A stretch of DNA of 64,000 bases from Mesobacillus selenatarsenatis SF-1 (GTDB taxonomy: Bacteria; Bacillota; Bacilli; Bacillales; Cytobacillaceae): the NCBI RefSeq assembly GCF_000813125.1, contig NZ_BASE01000035.1, forward strand, positions 37,916 through 101,915. The letters are read 5' to 3'. Numbering within the stretch: position 1 is the first letter of the stretch; the number at the start of each line of letters is the position of its first letter. Positions 16,149-23,715 of this stretch are shown here, one piece after another. The position numbers and the translations under genes are program-made. The notes below the pieces were generated by a model, which did no database searches, was not told where the DNA came from, and saw only the letters and a program-made list of their open reading frames with translations.

Positions 16149-17025
16149 AATTGAAATCCCAGTTGAGGAGTCTTCAAGCCATGAGTTGATGGAAAGCAGT
16201 TCCTCCTCAGCAAACAGCCCAGATGATGATTTCTGTTTCCCTGATGATTGTCCTGAAAGAATCGAAACTCTAAAAATACCTTCGCCGACATCTTGTATGC
16301 CTGAAGGTCAGTTGTACGAACTTGAAGAGAAAATTGATGGGGCCAATCGCATGCTCTTGGATCTCGGTCTATCAAATGAGCAGTCTGAACTTGGACGGAG
16401 GATTTTATTTGACGGCCTGGCAGGGCAAATGGTGAAGATTAAAATAAACTGTTCAGATCATGAAGAGAGCAATACAGAAGCGAGTCCAGCAGATCCGATT
16501 GAGGAAGTAATAAACAAGAAGACAGAGAGGAAAAAGTGTTACAAAAAGAAACGGCTTGCCAAGAAGAAGCGCAAGCATAGGTATAAGAAGAAGAAGTTGG
16601 GCAAAAATTTCCTGAAAGGATATGTACAATTAGTGGGCAGTGATTTTGTCCAACTCCAGAAAAATAGAAAGACATTCATTATACCTTTCAATAAGATCTG
16701 TCTAGTTTTATCTAAAAAGCCGTATCACCCACCTAGATCCCATGCTCCTTTACTAGATATCGATCCATGTTTCCGGAGGGATCTGACCTTTAATTTTGGA
16801 GAAACAGTAGCTCATGACCCTGAGCTGATCCAGATCTTTTTCAGGATTAAGTTATCAATGTACCTTAAAACATTTACAGATGAAAAAGTAATAATTTATA
16901 CAAATTCTGAAAAGGTAATAGGTTTATTGGCAGGGCTGGAAAACGGAAACGTTAATCTAGTCAGTGAGAATGGGCAAATTAAAGAAATACCTTTTACGTC
17001 GTTCTGCTACCTGAAAAAAGCTTGA
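16132..17025 (+). CDS. Lys-rich accessory protein overlapping mnxG
   Basis: A 297-residue protein whose start overlaps the end of mnxG by 17 bases, with AAAGGGGAGTGG as ribosome binding site inside mnxG, so translation is probably coupled. The N-terminal third is Ser/Glu-rich with scattered Cys (about 10-60). Residues 128-158 form an extreme Lys/Arg patch (KKKRLAKKKRKHRYKKKK). The rest has two barrel-like modules: KGYVQLVGSDFVQLQ...FIIPFNKICLVLS, and a C-terminal one after NFGETVA (221-227) similar to the end of the 254-residue gene upstream. It is a paralogue of that protein. A coat or exosporium role in binding acidic matrix or mineral is a guess. Confidence 0.6.
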   Translation: MKKRHKIEIPVEESSSHELMESSSSSANSPDDDFCFPDDCPERIETLKIPSPTSCMPEGQLYELEEKIDGANRMLLDLGLSNEQSELGRRILFDGLAGQMVKIKINCSDHEESNTEASPADPIEEVINKKTERKKCYKKKRLAKKKRKHRYKKKKLGKNFLKGYVQLVGSDFVQLQKNRKTFIIPFNKICLVLSKKPYHPPRSHAPLLDIDPCFRRDLTFNFGETVAHDPELIQIFFRIKLSMYLKTFTDEKVIIYTNSEKVIGLLAGLENGNVNLVSENGQIKEIPFTSFCYLKKA

Positions 17026-17038
17026 CTCACAATAGAAG

Positions 17039-17066
17039 CGCCTGAGCATTTGCTCAGGCGTTGTTT
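17039..17066. terminator. Bidirectional terminator closing the mnx operon
   Basis: CGCCTGAGC and GCTCAGGCG form a 9-bp stem with loop ATTT, followed by TTGTTTCCTT. It lies between the convergent 297-residue gene and the Cys/His-rich gene. Confidence 0.75.
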
Positions 17067-17575
17067 CCTTCATCCATTTCAAACCAATTGATTGTATCAA
17101 ACGGAATCATTCTATATTTCTTTTTTGAGAGATTTTGGTTGCCCTTGTTGTTTTCGTGAATGAAAAGCTCGACAAAATCTGTTCCGACAAAGGAAATACG
17201 ACCATTGACTTTTTTTACCTTGTCATCACATTCTGACCCAATAATAACCTTACATCCAATATAACCTCGCAATACTGCTGCCATTTTGTGCCGCAAACCA
17301 CCTAAGCGGACGCTGAAATGCCTGCTGCATAACTCTCGATCAGCGAAATTATAGCGACGGTCGAAAATAACCGGGACACAATCATCTTTATAGCTATGGC
17401 AATATCCATGATGCGTACTTGATTCCAGCTCATCTAAGTTTGGACAATCTGTTTGTGAGCCAAAAGAAAAGGCTGACTCAGCATCCTGGCAATGCGGATG
17501 GTCGCAGTCATGGAATTCTTGGGATTTCTGTTCGAAATAATCTCGGCTTTTTGAAAAATAAGCCCCAATATCCAT
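17054..17575 (-). CDS. Cys/His-rich putative spore-surface protein with barrel-like C terminus
   Basis: A 173-residue protein. The N-terminal half is rich in Cys and His (HDCDHPHCQDAE, STHHGYCHSYKDDC), as in spore coat and exosporium proteins or metal-binding segments. The C-terminal half, GYIGCKVIIGSECDD...VNGRISFVGTDFVELFI...MIPFDTINWFEM, repeats the small-barrel pattern of the mnx-cluster accessory proteins. I chose the ATG at 17575 because AAGGAGG lies about 7 bases upstream; the longer reading frame extends without any such site. It is convergent with the mnx operon. A role in the same spore-surface structure is inferred from shared architecture and location. Confidence 0.6.
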   Translation of the reverse strand: MDIGAYFSKSRDYFEQKSQEFHDCDHPHCQDAESAFSFGSQTDCPNLDELESSTHHGYCHSYKDDCVPVIFDRRYNFADRELCSRHFSVRLGGLRHKMAAVLRGYIGCKVIIGSECDDKVKKVNGRISFVGTDFVELFIHENNKGNQNLSKKKYRMIPFDTINWFEMDEGNNA

Positions 17576-17708
17576 TTGTATCCTCCTTTTTAGTTTCGTG
17601 AAATAGGTGCCTGTATTTATTTTATTCCCGGAAAAGATTTTCGAAAGAGCAAGATGCCCTGTTGGTAACTTCAACATGCCAAGTATTCTATAATAAGGAG
17701 TAATTATA

Positions 17709-17855
17709 TTGGTTTGGCTATTTCCAAATACTGAAAAAGCGACACATTATTTAGTCTGGTTCAGGAACTATCTGACTATAGGGCCGTCAGCAATCTCCTT
17801 GGACGAAAAATGGTCAGCTCTCAGGTTCAGGCATCAGGACCTAGTAAAATCTTAA
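17709..17855 (+). CDS. Possible 48-residue small protein
   Basis: A TTG-initiated reading frame of 48 codons placed 8 bases after a good AAGGAG site. The product is rich in Trp and aromatic residues (VWLFPNTEKATHYLVWFRNY at the start) with an Arg-rich tail. It is divergent from the Cys/His-rich gene and ends before the preQ1 riboswitch. I recognise no family. It could be chance, since it is short and begins with TTG. Confidence 0.35.
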   Translation: MVWLFPNTEKATHYLVWFRNYLTIGPSAISLDEKWSALRFRHQDLVKS

Positions 17856-17938
17856 AAGTGATGGCATAAAATAAGCTTTCCTTTTATAAAATGTATGATA
17901 AAATAAAAAAGTCAAAATTACATATTCCGTTCTGACGG

Positions 17939-18008
17939 AAGAGGTTCTAGCTACCCTCTCAAAAAAACTAAGGGAAAACAGTACTGCTGTCTTAGTGGTG
18001 CTGTTTTT
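17939..18008 (+). promoter_or_regulatory. PreQ1-I riboswitch with transcription terminator
   Basis: The aptamer is visible at 17939-17974: AGAGGTTCTAGCTACCCTCT, then an A-rich stretch and CTAAGGG, the standard preQ1-I pseudoknot. It is followed by an expression platform in which AACAGTACTGCT pairs with AGTGGTGCTGTT (12 bp with G-U pairs), then TTTTTT. Binding of preQ1, a queuosine precursor, should favour termination. It sits about 25 bases before queC, as expected for a queCDE leader. Confidence 0.92.
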
Positions 18009-18031
18009 TCTGTTGTAAAGGAGTATTACAA

Positions 18032-18688
18032 ATGAAAAACGAAAAAGCTGTTGTCGTGTTCAGCGGCGGACAGGATAGTACAACTTGCTTGTTTTGGGCC
18101 ATAAAGGAATTTGGAGAAGTTGAAGCAGTCACTTTCGATTACAACCAGCGGCATCGGACGGAAATACATTGCGCAGAAGAAATCGCCAGCGAGCTTGGAA
18201 TCAAACACCATGTTCTCGATATGAGTCTGCTTAACCAACTCGCTCCTAACGCACTCACACGAAATGATATCGATGTGGAGGATGGAGAAGGCGGAGAGCT
18301 GCCTTCAACCTTTGTGCCGGGAAGAAATCTATTGTTTTTATCCTTTGCTGGAGTGCTTGCTAGTCAAGTAAGAGCAAAGCACATCGTAACAGGTGTATGC
18401 GAAACCGACTTCAGCGGATATCCAGATTGCCGGGACGTGTTCATAAAATCATTGAATGTAACTCTTAACCTGTCAATGGACCAGAACTTTGTCATCCATA
18501 CACCCCTAATGTGGCTGAATAAGGCACAAACCTGGAAGATGGCTGATGACCTCGACGCTTTTGAATTTGTCCGGTCAAGGACATTGACTTGCTATAACGG
18601 AATCATAGCAGATGGCTGTGGGGTTTGCCCTGCCTGCAAGTTACGGAAAAAAGGACTGGACAAATTCCTGGAAGGAGATGTTTCTTGA
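18032..18688 (+). CDS. queC: 7-cyano-7-deazaguanine synthase QueC
   Basis: A 218-residue enzyme that converts 7-carboxy-7-deazaguanine to preQ0 using ATP and ammonia, in the queuosine tRNA-modification pathway. The PP-loop [10 protein letters not shown] is at residues 11-20. The zinc-binding Cys cluster [14 protein letters not shown] is near the C terminus (about 191-204), and [16 protein letters not shown] is conserved. It is the first gene after the preQ1 riboswitch, with a clear AAAGGAG site. Its stop overlaps the queD start (TGATG), so translation is coupled. Confidence 0.96.
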   Translation: MKNEKAVVVFSGGQDSTTCLFWAIKEFGEVEAVTFDYNQRHRTEIHCAEEIASELGIKHHVLDMSLLNQLAPNALTRNDIDVEDGEGGELPSTFVPGRNLLFLSFAGVLASQVRAKHIVTGVCETDFSGYPDCRDVFIKSLNVTLNLSMDQNFVIHTPLMWLNKAQTWKMADDLDAFEFVRSRTLTCYNGIIADGCGVCPACKLRKKGLDKFLEGDVS

Positions 18689-19164
18689 TGTACGATTTCA
18701 GGATCGTCGATCAGCTTCAGAAAATAGATAAAGATATTAAGAGAGAGCAACTAAAATATCATTCCAATCGTGTGCTTGTCAGTAAGGAATTCACCTTTGA
18801 TGCCGCACATCACCTTCATGAATATGAGGGGAAATGCAAAAACCTCCACGGCCATACCTATAAAGTTATTTTTGGTCTGAGTGGTTTTGTCGATGCCCAA
18901 GGATTAGTGATAGATTTTGGGGACATAAAGAGTATTTGGAAATCAGATATTGAAATATATCTTGATCACAGATATTTGAATGAAACATTGCCGCCCATGA
19001 ATACAACTGCTGAAAATATGGTTGTCTGGATTTATGAAAAAATGGCTGAAGCCCTGGCCAATAGACAGCATTTATACGACGGTGCAAAGGTCGAGTTTGT
19101 TAAACTCTACGAAACTCCTACAAGCTATGCTGAAGTAAGACGGGAGTGGATGGAGATTGAGTAA
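18688..19164 (+). CDS. queD: 6-carboxytetrahydropterin synthase QueD
   Basis: A protein of 158 residues of the PTPS family that makes 6-carboxytetrahydropterin from dihydroneopterin triphosphate. Zinc-ligand histidines are visible in FDAAHHLHEYEGKCKNLHGHTYKV (about residues 33-56, including the catalytic Cys), and DHRYLNE and the C-terminal KLYETPTSYAEV are family hallmarks. I chose the ATG at 18688, which overlaps the queC stop; GGAGATG lies 9 bases upstream. About 20 residues precede the usual start, a common variant in Bacillus relatives. The queE start lies inside its last codons. Confidence 0.95.
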   Translation: MYDFRIVDQLQKIDKDIKREQLKYHSNRVLVSKEFTFDAAHHLHEYEGKCKNLHGHTYKVIFGLSGFVDAQGLVIDFGDIKSIWKSDIEIYLDHRYLNETLPPMNTTAENMVVWIYEKMAEALANRQHLYDGAKVEFVKLYETPTSYAEVRREWMEIE

Positions 19165-19885
19165 GATTCCCGTGATGGAAATTTTCGGACCGACAATTCA
19201 GGGAGAAGGAATGGTCATCGGACAAAAGACAATGTTTGTTCGAACGGCAGGATGTGACTATTCCTGTGACTGGTGTGATTCATCCTATACTTGGGATGGT
19301 TCTGGAAAAGACTTAATCCGTCAAATGGATGCTGAGGAGATCTGGAGCGAAATGAGAGCATTAGGAGGGGATGGTTTTTCATATGTCACCATATCCGGTG
19401 GAAACCCAGCTCTCCTGAAAAATCTATCTGGACTGGTTGAATTACTAAAGGAAAACCATATTAACATATGCCTGGAGACTCAGGGCAGCAAATGGCAGGA
19501 CTGGTTCTTGAAAATTGATGCACTGACCCTGTCCCCGAAACCGCCTAGTTCTGGAATGAAAACAAATTTCGAAGTTTTGGACCAAATTGTATATGGTCTG
19601 AAAGAGAATGCTTCTTTAAAAAACGCCAGCCTTAAAATAGTCGTTTTTGATGAGGTTGATTATGAATATGCCAAATTGTTTCATCAGCGCTATCCCGAAT
19701 TACCGTTCTTTTTACAGGTTGGAAATGACGACATTGAAACAGAAGACCAGATGAACCTCATGTCATCGTTGGTAGATAAATATGAATGGCTGATTAATAA
19801 GGTTATGTGTGACGTGGAAATGAACAATGTTAGAGTTCTTCCGCAGCTTCATGTCTATGTTTGGGGAAATAAAAGAGGGGTTTAG
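19157..19885 (+). CDS. queE: 7-carboxy-7-deazaguanine synthase QueE
   Basis: A 242-residue radical SAM enzyme that contracts the pterin ring to 7-carboxy-7-deazaguanine. The CxxxCxxC cluster motif is Cys33, Cys37 and Cys40 in AGCDYSCDWCDSSYTW. The N-terminal EIFGPTIQGEG and the TISGGNPAL loop are typical. It starts with TTG 8 bases inside queD, with GGGAG 10 bases upstream, and so is translationally coupled to it. Together with queC and queD it forms a complete GTP-to-preQ0 branch, apart from FolE, which is not in this window. Confidence 0.95.
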   Translation: MSKIPVMEIFGPTIQGEGMVIGQKTMFVRTAGCDYSCDWCDSSYTWDGSGKDLIRQMDAEEIWSEMRALGGDGFSYVTISGGNPALLKNLSGLVELLKENHINICLETQGSKWQDWFLKIDALTLSPKPPSSGMKTNFEVLDQIVYGLKENASLKNASLKIVVFDEVDYEYAKLFHQRYPELPFFLQVGNDDIETEDQMNLMSSLVDKYEWLINKVMCDVEMNNVRVLPQLHVYVWGNKRGV

Positions 19886-19901
19886 ACTAACAGGAGGTAA
19901 G

Positions 19902-20444
19902 ATGATGAGAATCTTTTTATACCTAATTTCAATTGTTACTGCCAATGTGATTACAGCGGCTCTTGCACCGCTTCAATTTGGAATGTTCATTGTGCCGATG
20001 GGGACATTGCTGATAGGGGCCACATTCATTTTCCGTGACCTTGTGCAGAATAAGTACGGTCGTGTGAAGACTTATATGTTTATCGGTTTGGCACTCATTC
20101 TGTCAGCAATCGTTTCTTTTATTCTTGGAGATACAATGTGGATCGTCTTTGCTTCGGCGATGAGCTTCGCTGTTGCTGAAACGACAGATACTGAAATTTA
20201 CACAAGACTTAAGCTTCCAATGAGCTGGAGAATATTCTACAGTGGTTTGGTCGGGGGCCTGCTTGATTCAGTAATATTTGTTGTGATTGGATTGAGTCCG
20301 CTTGGAGCAAACTTCCTTCCGTGGGAAGCTGTTCCGGCAGCGATTTTAGGCCAGGTTATCGTTAAAACCATCATCCAGGGAATTGGCGCAATGCTGCTTA
20401 ACCCTATTAGTAACATTTTCAATAATAAAGCGATGACAAACTAG
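19902..20444 (+). CDS. VUT/YhhQ-family queuosine-precursor transporter
   Basis: About 180 residues with five or six membrane segments. FIFRDLVQNKYGR, ISFVLGD-like helix ends, and AETTDTEIYTRLK are signature stretches of the YhhQ/VUT family, which imports preQ0/preQ1-type precursors. I start it at the ATG at 19902; an adjacent ATG at 19905 is better spaced from AGGAGG and could be used instead. It is the fourth gene of the riboswitch-controlled operon, 16 bases after queE, so the cell can both make and import the precursor. Confidence 0.85.
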   Translation: MMRIFLYLISIVTANVITAALAPLQFGMFIVPMGTLLIGATFIFRDLVQNKYGRVKTYMFIGLALILSAIVSFILGDTMWIVFASAMSFAVAETTDTEIYTRLKLPMSWRIFYSGLVGGLLDSVIFVVIGLSPLGANFLPWEAVPAAILGQVIVKTIIQGIGAMLLNPISNIFNNKAMTN

Positions 20445-20448
20445 GATA

Positions 20449-20486
20449 AAAAGGTGCGCGATCTATTGATCGAGCACCTTTTGTTT
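20449..20486. terminator. Convergent terminator of the que operon
   Basis: AAAAGGTGC and GCACCTTTT flank an inner GCGATC/GATCGA hairpin. It lies between the transporter stop and the convergent permease gene, partly inside the end of the latter. Confidence 0.75.
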
Positions 20487-21482
20487 GATTGGAATGAATT
20501 TTGCCGAAGTAATATTATCACCGTCTTCTTTGATATCTTGTTGTTTTGTTTTGGGGAAGGACAGGCCTGATTGTTCAGTTTGTCTGTCCATATTAGCGAT
20601 TATTTCATTCTTGATTACAATAACAAGGATGAAAATAACTAGCAGCAGTCCCAACGAACTGAAGGCGACCCATGGAGCATTTTTAAGTGTCCAGAAGTTT
20701 TGTCCTGTGAGTCCTGCAAGTTCATTGGTGATGGACTTTGGATAAGACGTATTATAAATCTTTTCTTCATGACGTCCACCGAGAAAAAGCCTAAATATGG
20801 CCAATCCCATCAATATTTGCAGGGTTTGTAATACCTGCTGGACAAACAGCAGGATCAAATGAGGTTTAAGGTGTGGCAAGATCTGCACTCTTAAAATATG
20901 AAATTTACTTCCTCCTAACAAAGCTGAACTTGTCACATACGGTTTCGTGCTGATCTCCTTAACTAAATCTGTTGTGAAGAAAAATACAGCTGGAAACCCA
21001 AGAAGGAATAAAACAATTAACTGGTATTCGATTTTGACGATAACGGGTATCTCGTTAAAAGGAAATATGACAGCATCCATCAATATGACAGCGACCAGTA
21101 GTAAAGGGACATAATGAAAAGGTAGGAAAAATGCCTTAACAAATGCTTTAATGGCAGGTGCCCAGGTTTCAGTGATTATTCCCAACATAGCGCCAACGGC
21201 TACTCTTGCTAGAGAAACAATAAATACGGCTGCAATGGTATATTTAAGTCCATCCAAAATTAGAAGCAAATTATCCCTGCCATCACGGTCAGTACCCAAA
21301 ATATAGTCTTTACTGGGAGGGTAAGGCGGATTTTCCAGGACGTCTCCGTTTTCATCATATAGCTGGTCAAGCATCGAACGATAATCCCCAGGACCGATAT
21401 AATCATATAGAATACTGGCAATCAATAAGGCCAGCAAGACAGCCAGGCTGATTTTCGTTTTACGATATGTTGGTAATTTCAT
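20463..21482 (-). CDS. OppC-like ABC transporter permease (orphan pair)
   Basis: A 339-residue permease with an N-terminal transmembrane helix followed by the DppC/OppC-type extracytoplasmic segment (SKDYILGTDRDGRDNLLLILDG, about 58-79) and five further helices. The EAA-type loop TSALLGGSKFHILRVQILPHL is near residues 184-204. It overlaps the upstream permease by 4 bases (ATGA) and is translationally coupled. No binding protein or ATPase is adjacent, so the substrate cannot be named. The protein has a longer charged C-terminal tail (about 290-339) than standard OppC. Confidence 0.75.
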   Translation of the reverse strand: MKLPTYRKTKISLAVLLALLIASILYDYIGPGDYRSMLDQLYDENGDVLENPPYPPSKDYILGTDRDGRDNLLLILDGLKYTIAAVFIVSLARVAVGAMLGIITETWAPAIKAFVKAFFLPFHYVPLLLVAVILMDAVIFPFNEIPVIVKIEYQLIVLFLLGFPAVFFFTTDLVKEISTKPYVTSSALLGGSKFHILRVQILPHLKPHLILLFVQQVLQTLQILMGLAIFRLFLGGRHEEKIYNTSYPKSITNELAGLTGQNFWTLKNAPWVAFSSLGLLLVIFILVIVIKNEIIANMDRQTEQSGLSFPKTKQQDIKEDGDNITSAKFIPIKQKVLDQ

Positions 21483-22405
21483 AACTGGAATTCTCCTCTT
21501 TTCCTGATCACAGTCTCTTTCACTATTAATTTGATAAGGTACTCTAGCAAGATTACCGGGAAAATTAAAATTCCAATCCCATAGATTAGCGGCAATACAT
21601 GTTGTCCTCTAAAGACCTGTTCAATGATTTGGTTTGTAAGAGTAATATTGTAATGATACATATGTTCAATCAGGATTAAATTGGAGAGCATCATATAAAG
21701 GATGACCCGGAATTTAAGAGATAAAACAGGCAGGATATTCCGCAGCATGTAAACAGAATATAAATAAGGTCTGGATAAGCCTTTAGAATATCCTAACTGG
21801 ACGTAATGGGCCTGTTCTTCCTCCTCCATACATTTGATTAGATATAAACCAAAAAGGACTGCAGGCAAAAAAGAAGTAACGATGACAGGAAAAGCGACAG
21901 GCTGTGAAGATCCAAATCCATACATCGAAAAAACTTTAAAGTTGAATTCCTTCAACAGGTAGATGTTCAGCATATTAATGATGAAAATGAACAAAAGATC
22001 AGGAAGCCCTTCAAAATAATCCAGAAATTGATGGAATCTTCTCCTTAACTTAATAGGTAATAAGATCACGAGGAATCCGATCATGCATCCCAGCATAATG
22101 ATCGCAACTAGTGAAATGCCAAGCACCTTATAGGAATTCATAAAACCATCCAAAACATTTGGGTTTTTGACATAATCAAAGACATCTTTAAAACTGAAAT
22201 CCATTAATTGAGTGAAGATTGTTTGCAATCGCAGCTGAACTCCATCAAAAGATATCGCTAAATGTTCACCGGGCTTTCTATCAAAATTAAATATAGCAGT
22301 GAAAGAAAGCAGAAAGCTTATTCCAAGCAAGAAAGTTCCTATCAAGGCCAGGATGTAAAGTGCTTTCGTAAATACATTTTTAAGTATCCATAATCCATTA
22401 ATCAT
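21479..22405 (-). CDS. OppB-like ABC transporter permease (orphan pair)
   Basis: A 308-residue inner-membrane permease with about six helices. The region QLGYSKGLSRPYLYSVYMLRNILPVLS (about 202-228) corresponds to the coupling-loop region of binding-protein-dependent permeases. It is the first gene of a two-permease operon, with an AAGGAG site 9 bases before ATG. The missing ATPase and binding protein must be encoded elsewhere, or the pair has a different partner. The sequence is quite diverged from the DppB/DppC encoded at 59.2-61.1 kb. Confidence 0.7.
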   Translation of the reverse strand: MINGLWILKNVFTKALYILALIGTFLLGISFLLSFTAIFNFDRKPGEHLAISFDGVQLRLQTIFTQLMDFSFKDVFDYVKNPNVLDGFMNSYKVLGISLVAIIMLGCMIGFLVILLPIKLRRRFHQFLDYFEGLPDLLFIFIINMLNIYLLKEFNFKVFSMYGFGSSQPVAFPVIVTSFLPAVLFGLYLIKCMEEEEQAHYVQLGYSKGLSRPYLYSVYMLRNILPVLSLKFRVILYMMLSNLILIEHMYHYNITLTNQIIEQVFRGQHVLPLIYGIGILIFPVILLEYLIKLIVKETVIRKRGEFQL

Positions 22406-22530
22406 GACTATTCTCCTTCCAGACCTATTAAATTTCTCTCTTGTGGTGAAAAAAACCTTTTTTAGAGAGGTTATTTTAGCAAAATAATTAGGTTACACAA
22501 TCTCTCCAGTATCGGAATGAAAACAGCAAA

Positions 22531-22558
22531 ATAAAAAACTCTTTTCAAAAGAAAAGAG
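22531..22558 (-). terminator. Terminator of the SDR gene at 22.8 kb
   Basis: On the minus strand CTCTTTTC and GAAAAGAG form an 8-bp stem with a TTTT loop, followed by TTTTTTATTTT. Confidence 0.65.
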
Positions 22559-22606
22559 CGCAGTGGGGAGAGAAAAATTTGTATTTGTGTGGGGGCTTCG
22601 AGGATC

Positions 22607-22710
22607 GTACCCTTATGCAGCGTTCTTGGTCCATAAGGGTACAATTAAGATTAATTCGTATGTAGGATCCTCATAAGGGTACTTATAATTGCTAAGCACC
22701 TCCTTATGCA
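22607..22710. repeat. CTTATGC/CATAAGGGTAC hairpin repeats, locus 1
   Basis: GTACCCTTATG (22607-22617) and CATAAGGGTAC (22632-22642) are a perfect 11-bp inverted repeat with a 14-base loop. A second CATAAGGGTAC follows at 22672-22682, and a second CTTATGCAG-type arm near 22700. Similar units occur at 49.9 kb. The stretch is non-coding and lies between the permease and SDR genes. Confidence 0.65.
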
Positions 22711-22751
22711 GAGCTCATCCATTCAAAATATGAATTTAGCCGCTGGGCCCA

Positions 22752-23582
22752 TTATAACTTTATTTTTTTCAATACGATTCTTTCGATTGTTTTCCAAGGG
22801 AGATAGTTCTTTAACTGAATCATGGTCTTGACCCCTTTTCCAATAGGGTATCTTAGGTTTGGTGTGTTTTCATTTGAAGCAATCGTCGCTGCAAGTCTGG
22901 CAACCTCCACTGGATCTCCATAGGAGTCTTGCCCGGCTGTTAATGTTTTCATTATTGAAACCTTCAGCAACTCATATGGCGAGCCATTGAGCAAAGGTAT
23001 ATTTTCAATACTTTGCCAAATATTTGTTTTGTAAGAACCCGGTTCGATAAGAATTATATCAATTCCAAAGGGTTTTAGCTCCAGCCTTAAGCTTTCACTG
23101 TATCCTTCAAGCGCATGTTTCGAAGCAGCGTAGGCTGACAATCCAGGGAATCCAAATCTGCCGCTGATGCTGCTCATATTAATGATTTTACCCTCTCCTT
23201 GCTTACGCATGACAGGAAGGACAGCCTGTGTGACGGCAATGACCCCAAAGAAGTTCGTTTCAAATTGACTTCGATATTCATCCACTGTAAGTTCTTCAGA
23301 AAATCCACCCTGAGCGTATCCCGCATTGTTGACGAGCACATTTACAGAAACAAGGGATTTCACAAACACTTTGAACTTCTCGATTGATTCTTGCATCGTA
23401 ACATCCAGTGGGAAAACAGTTATCTTATCTGACACATTTTCAGCGGATGCTAGTTTTAGCAAGTGTTCTTTCTTATTGAGGTCTCGCATTGTTGCGATCA
23501 CCTGGTAACCTGATTTAGCCAATTCGATGGCGATTAGTTCACCAAATCCGCTAGAGGAGCCTGTTACAATGGCTGTTTTCAA
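22752..23582 (-). CDS. Short-chain dehydrogenase/reductase
   Basis: A classical SDR of about 276 residues. The cofactor motif TGSSSGFGELIA is at the N terminus, NNAGYAQGG near residue 86, and the catalytic Ser in INMSSISG with YAASKHALEG (Tyr and Lys about 153 and 157). It is an NAD(P)H-dependent oxidoreductase of unknown substrate; the SDR tail with YPIGKGVKTMIQ is like retinol-dehydrogenase-type relatives. TTG at 23582 is favoured because AGAAGGTG lies 6 bases upstream. It is a single gene. Confidence 0.8.
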   Translation of the reverse strand: MKTAIVTGSSSGFGELIAIELAKSGYQVIATMRDLNKKEHLLKLASAENVSDKITVFPLDVTMQESIEKFKVFVKSLVSVNVLVNNAGYAQGGFSEELTVDEYRSQFETNFFGVIAVTQAVLPVMRKQGEGKIINMSSISGRFGFPGLSAYAASKHALEGYSESLRLELKPFGIDIILIEPGSYKTNIWQSIENIPLLNGSPYELLKVSIMKTLTAGQDSYGDPVEVARLAATIASNENTPNLRYPIGKGVKTMIQLKNYLPWKTIERIVLKKIKL

Positions 23583-23715
23583 ATAGTTCACCTTCTTAAC
23601 TGTCTTTTTTACTATATTACAGTTAAAAAATTATTTTGAACATGAACAATGTATCTTTCTAGCATTCATGGAAAAAATCTAATACTGTGGATTTTCCCTG
23701 AAAAGGAGCATGCAT

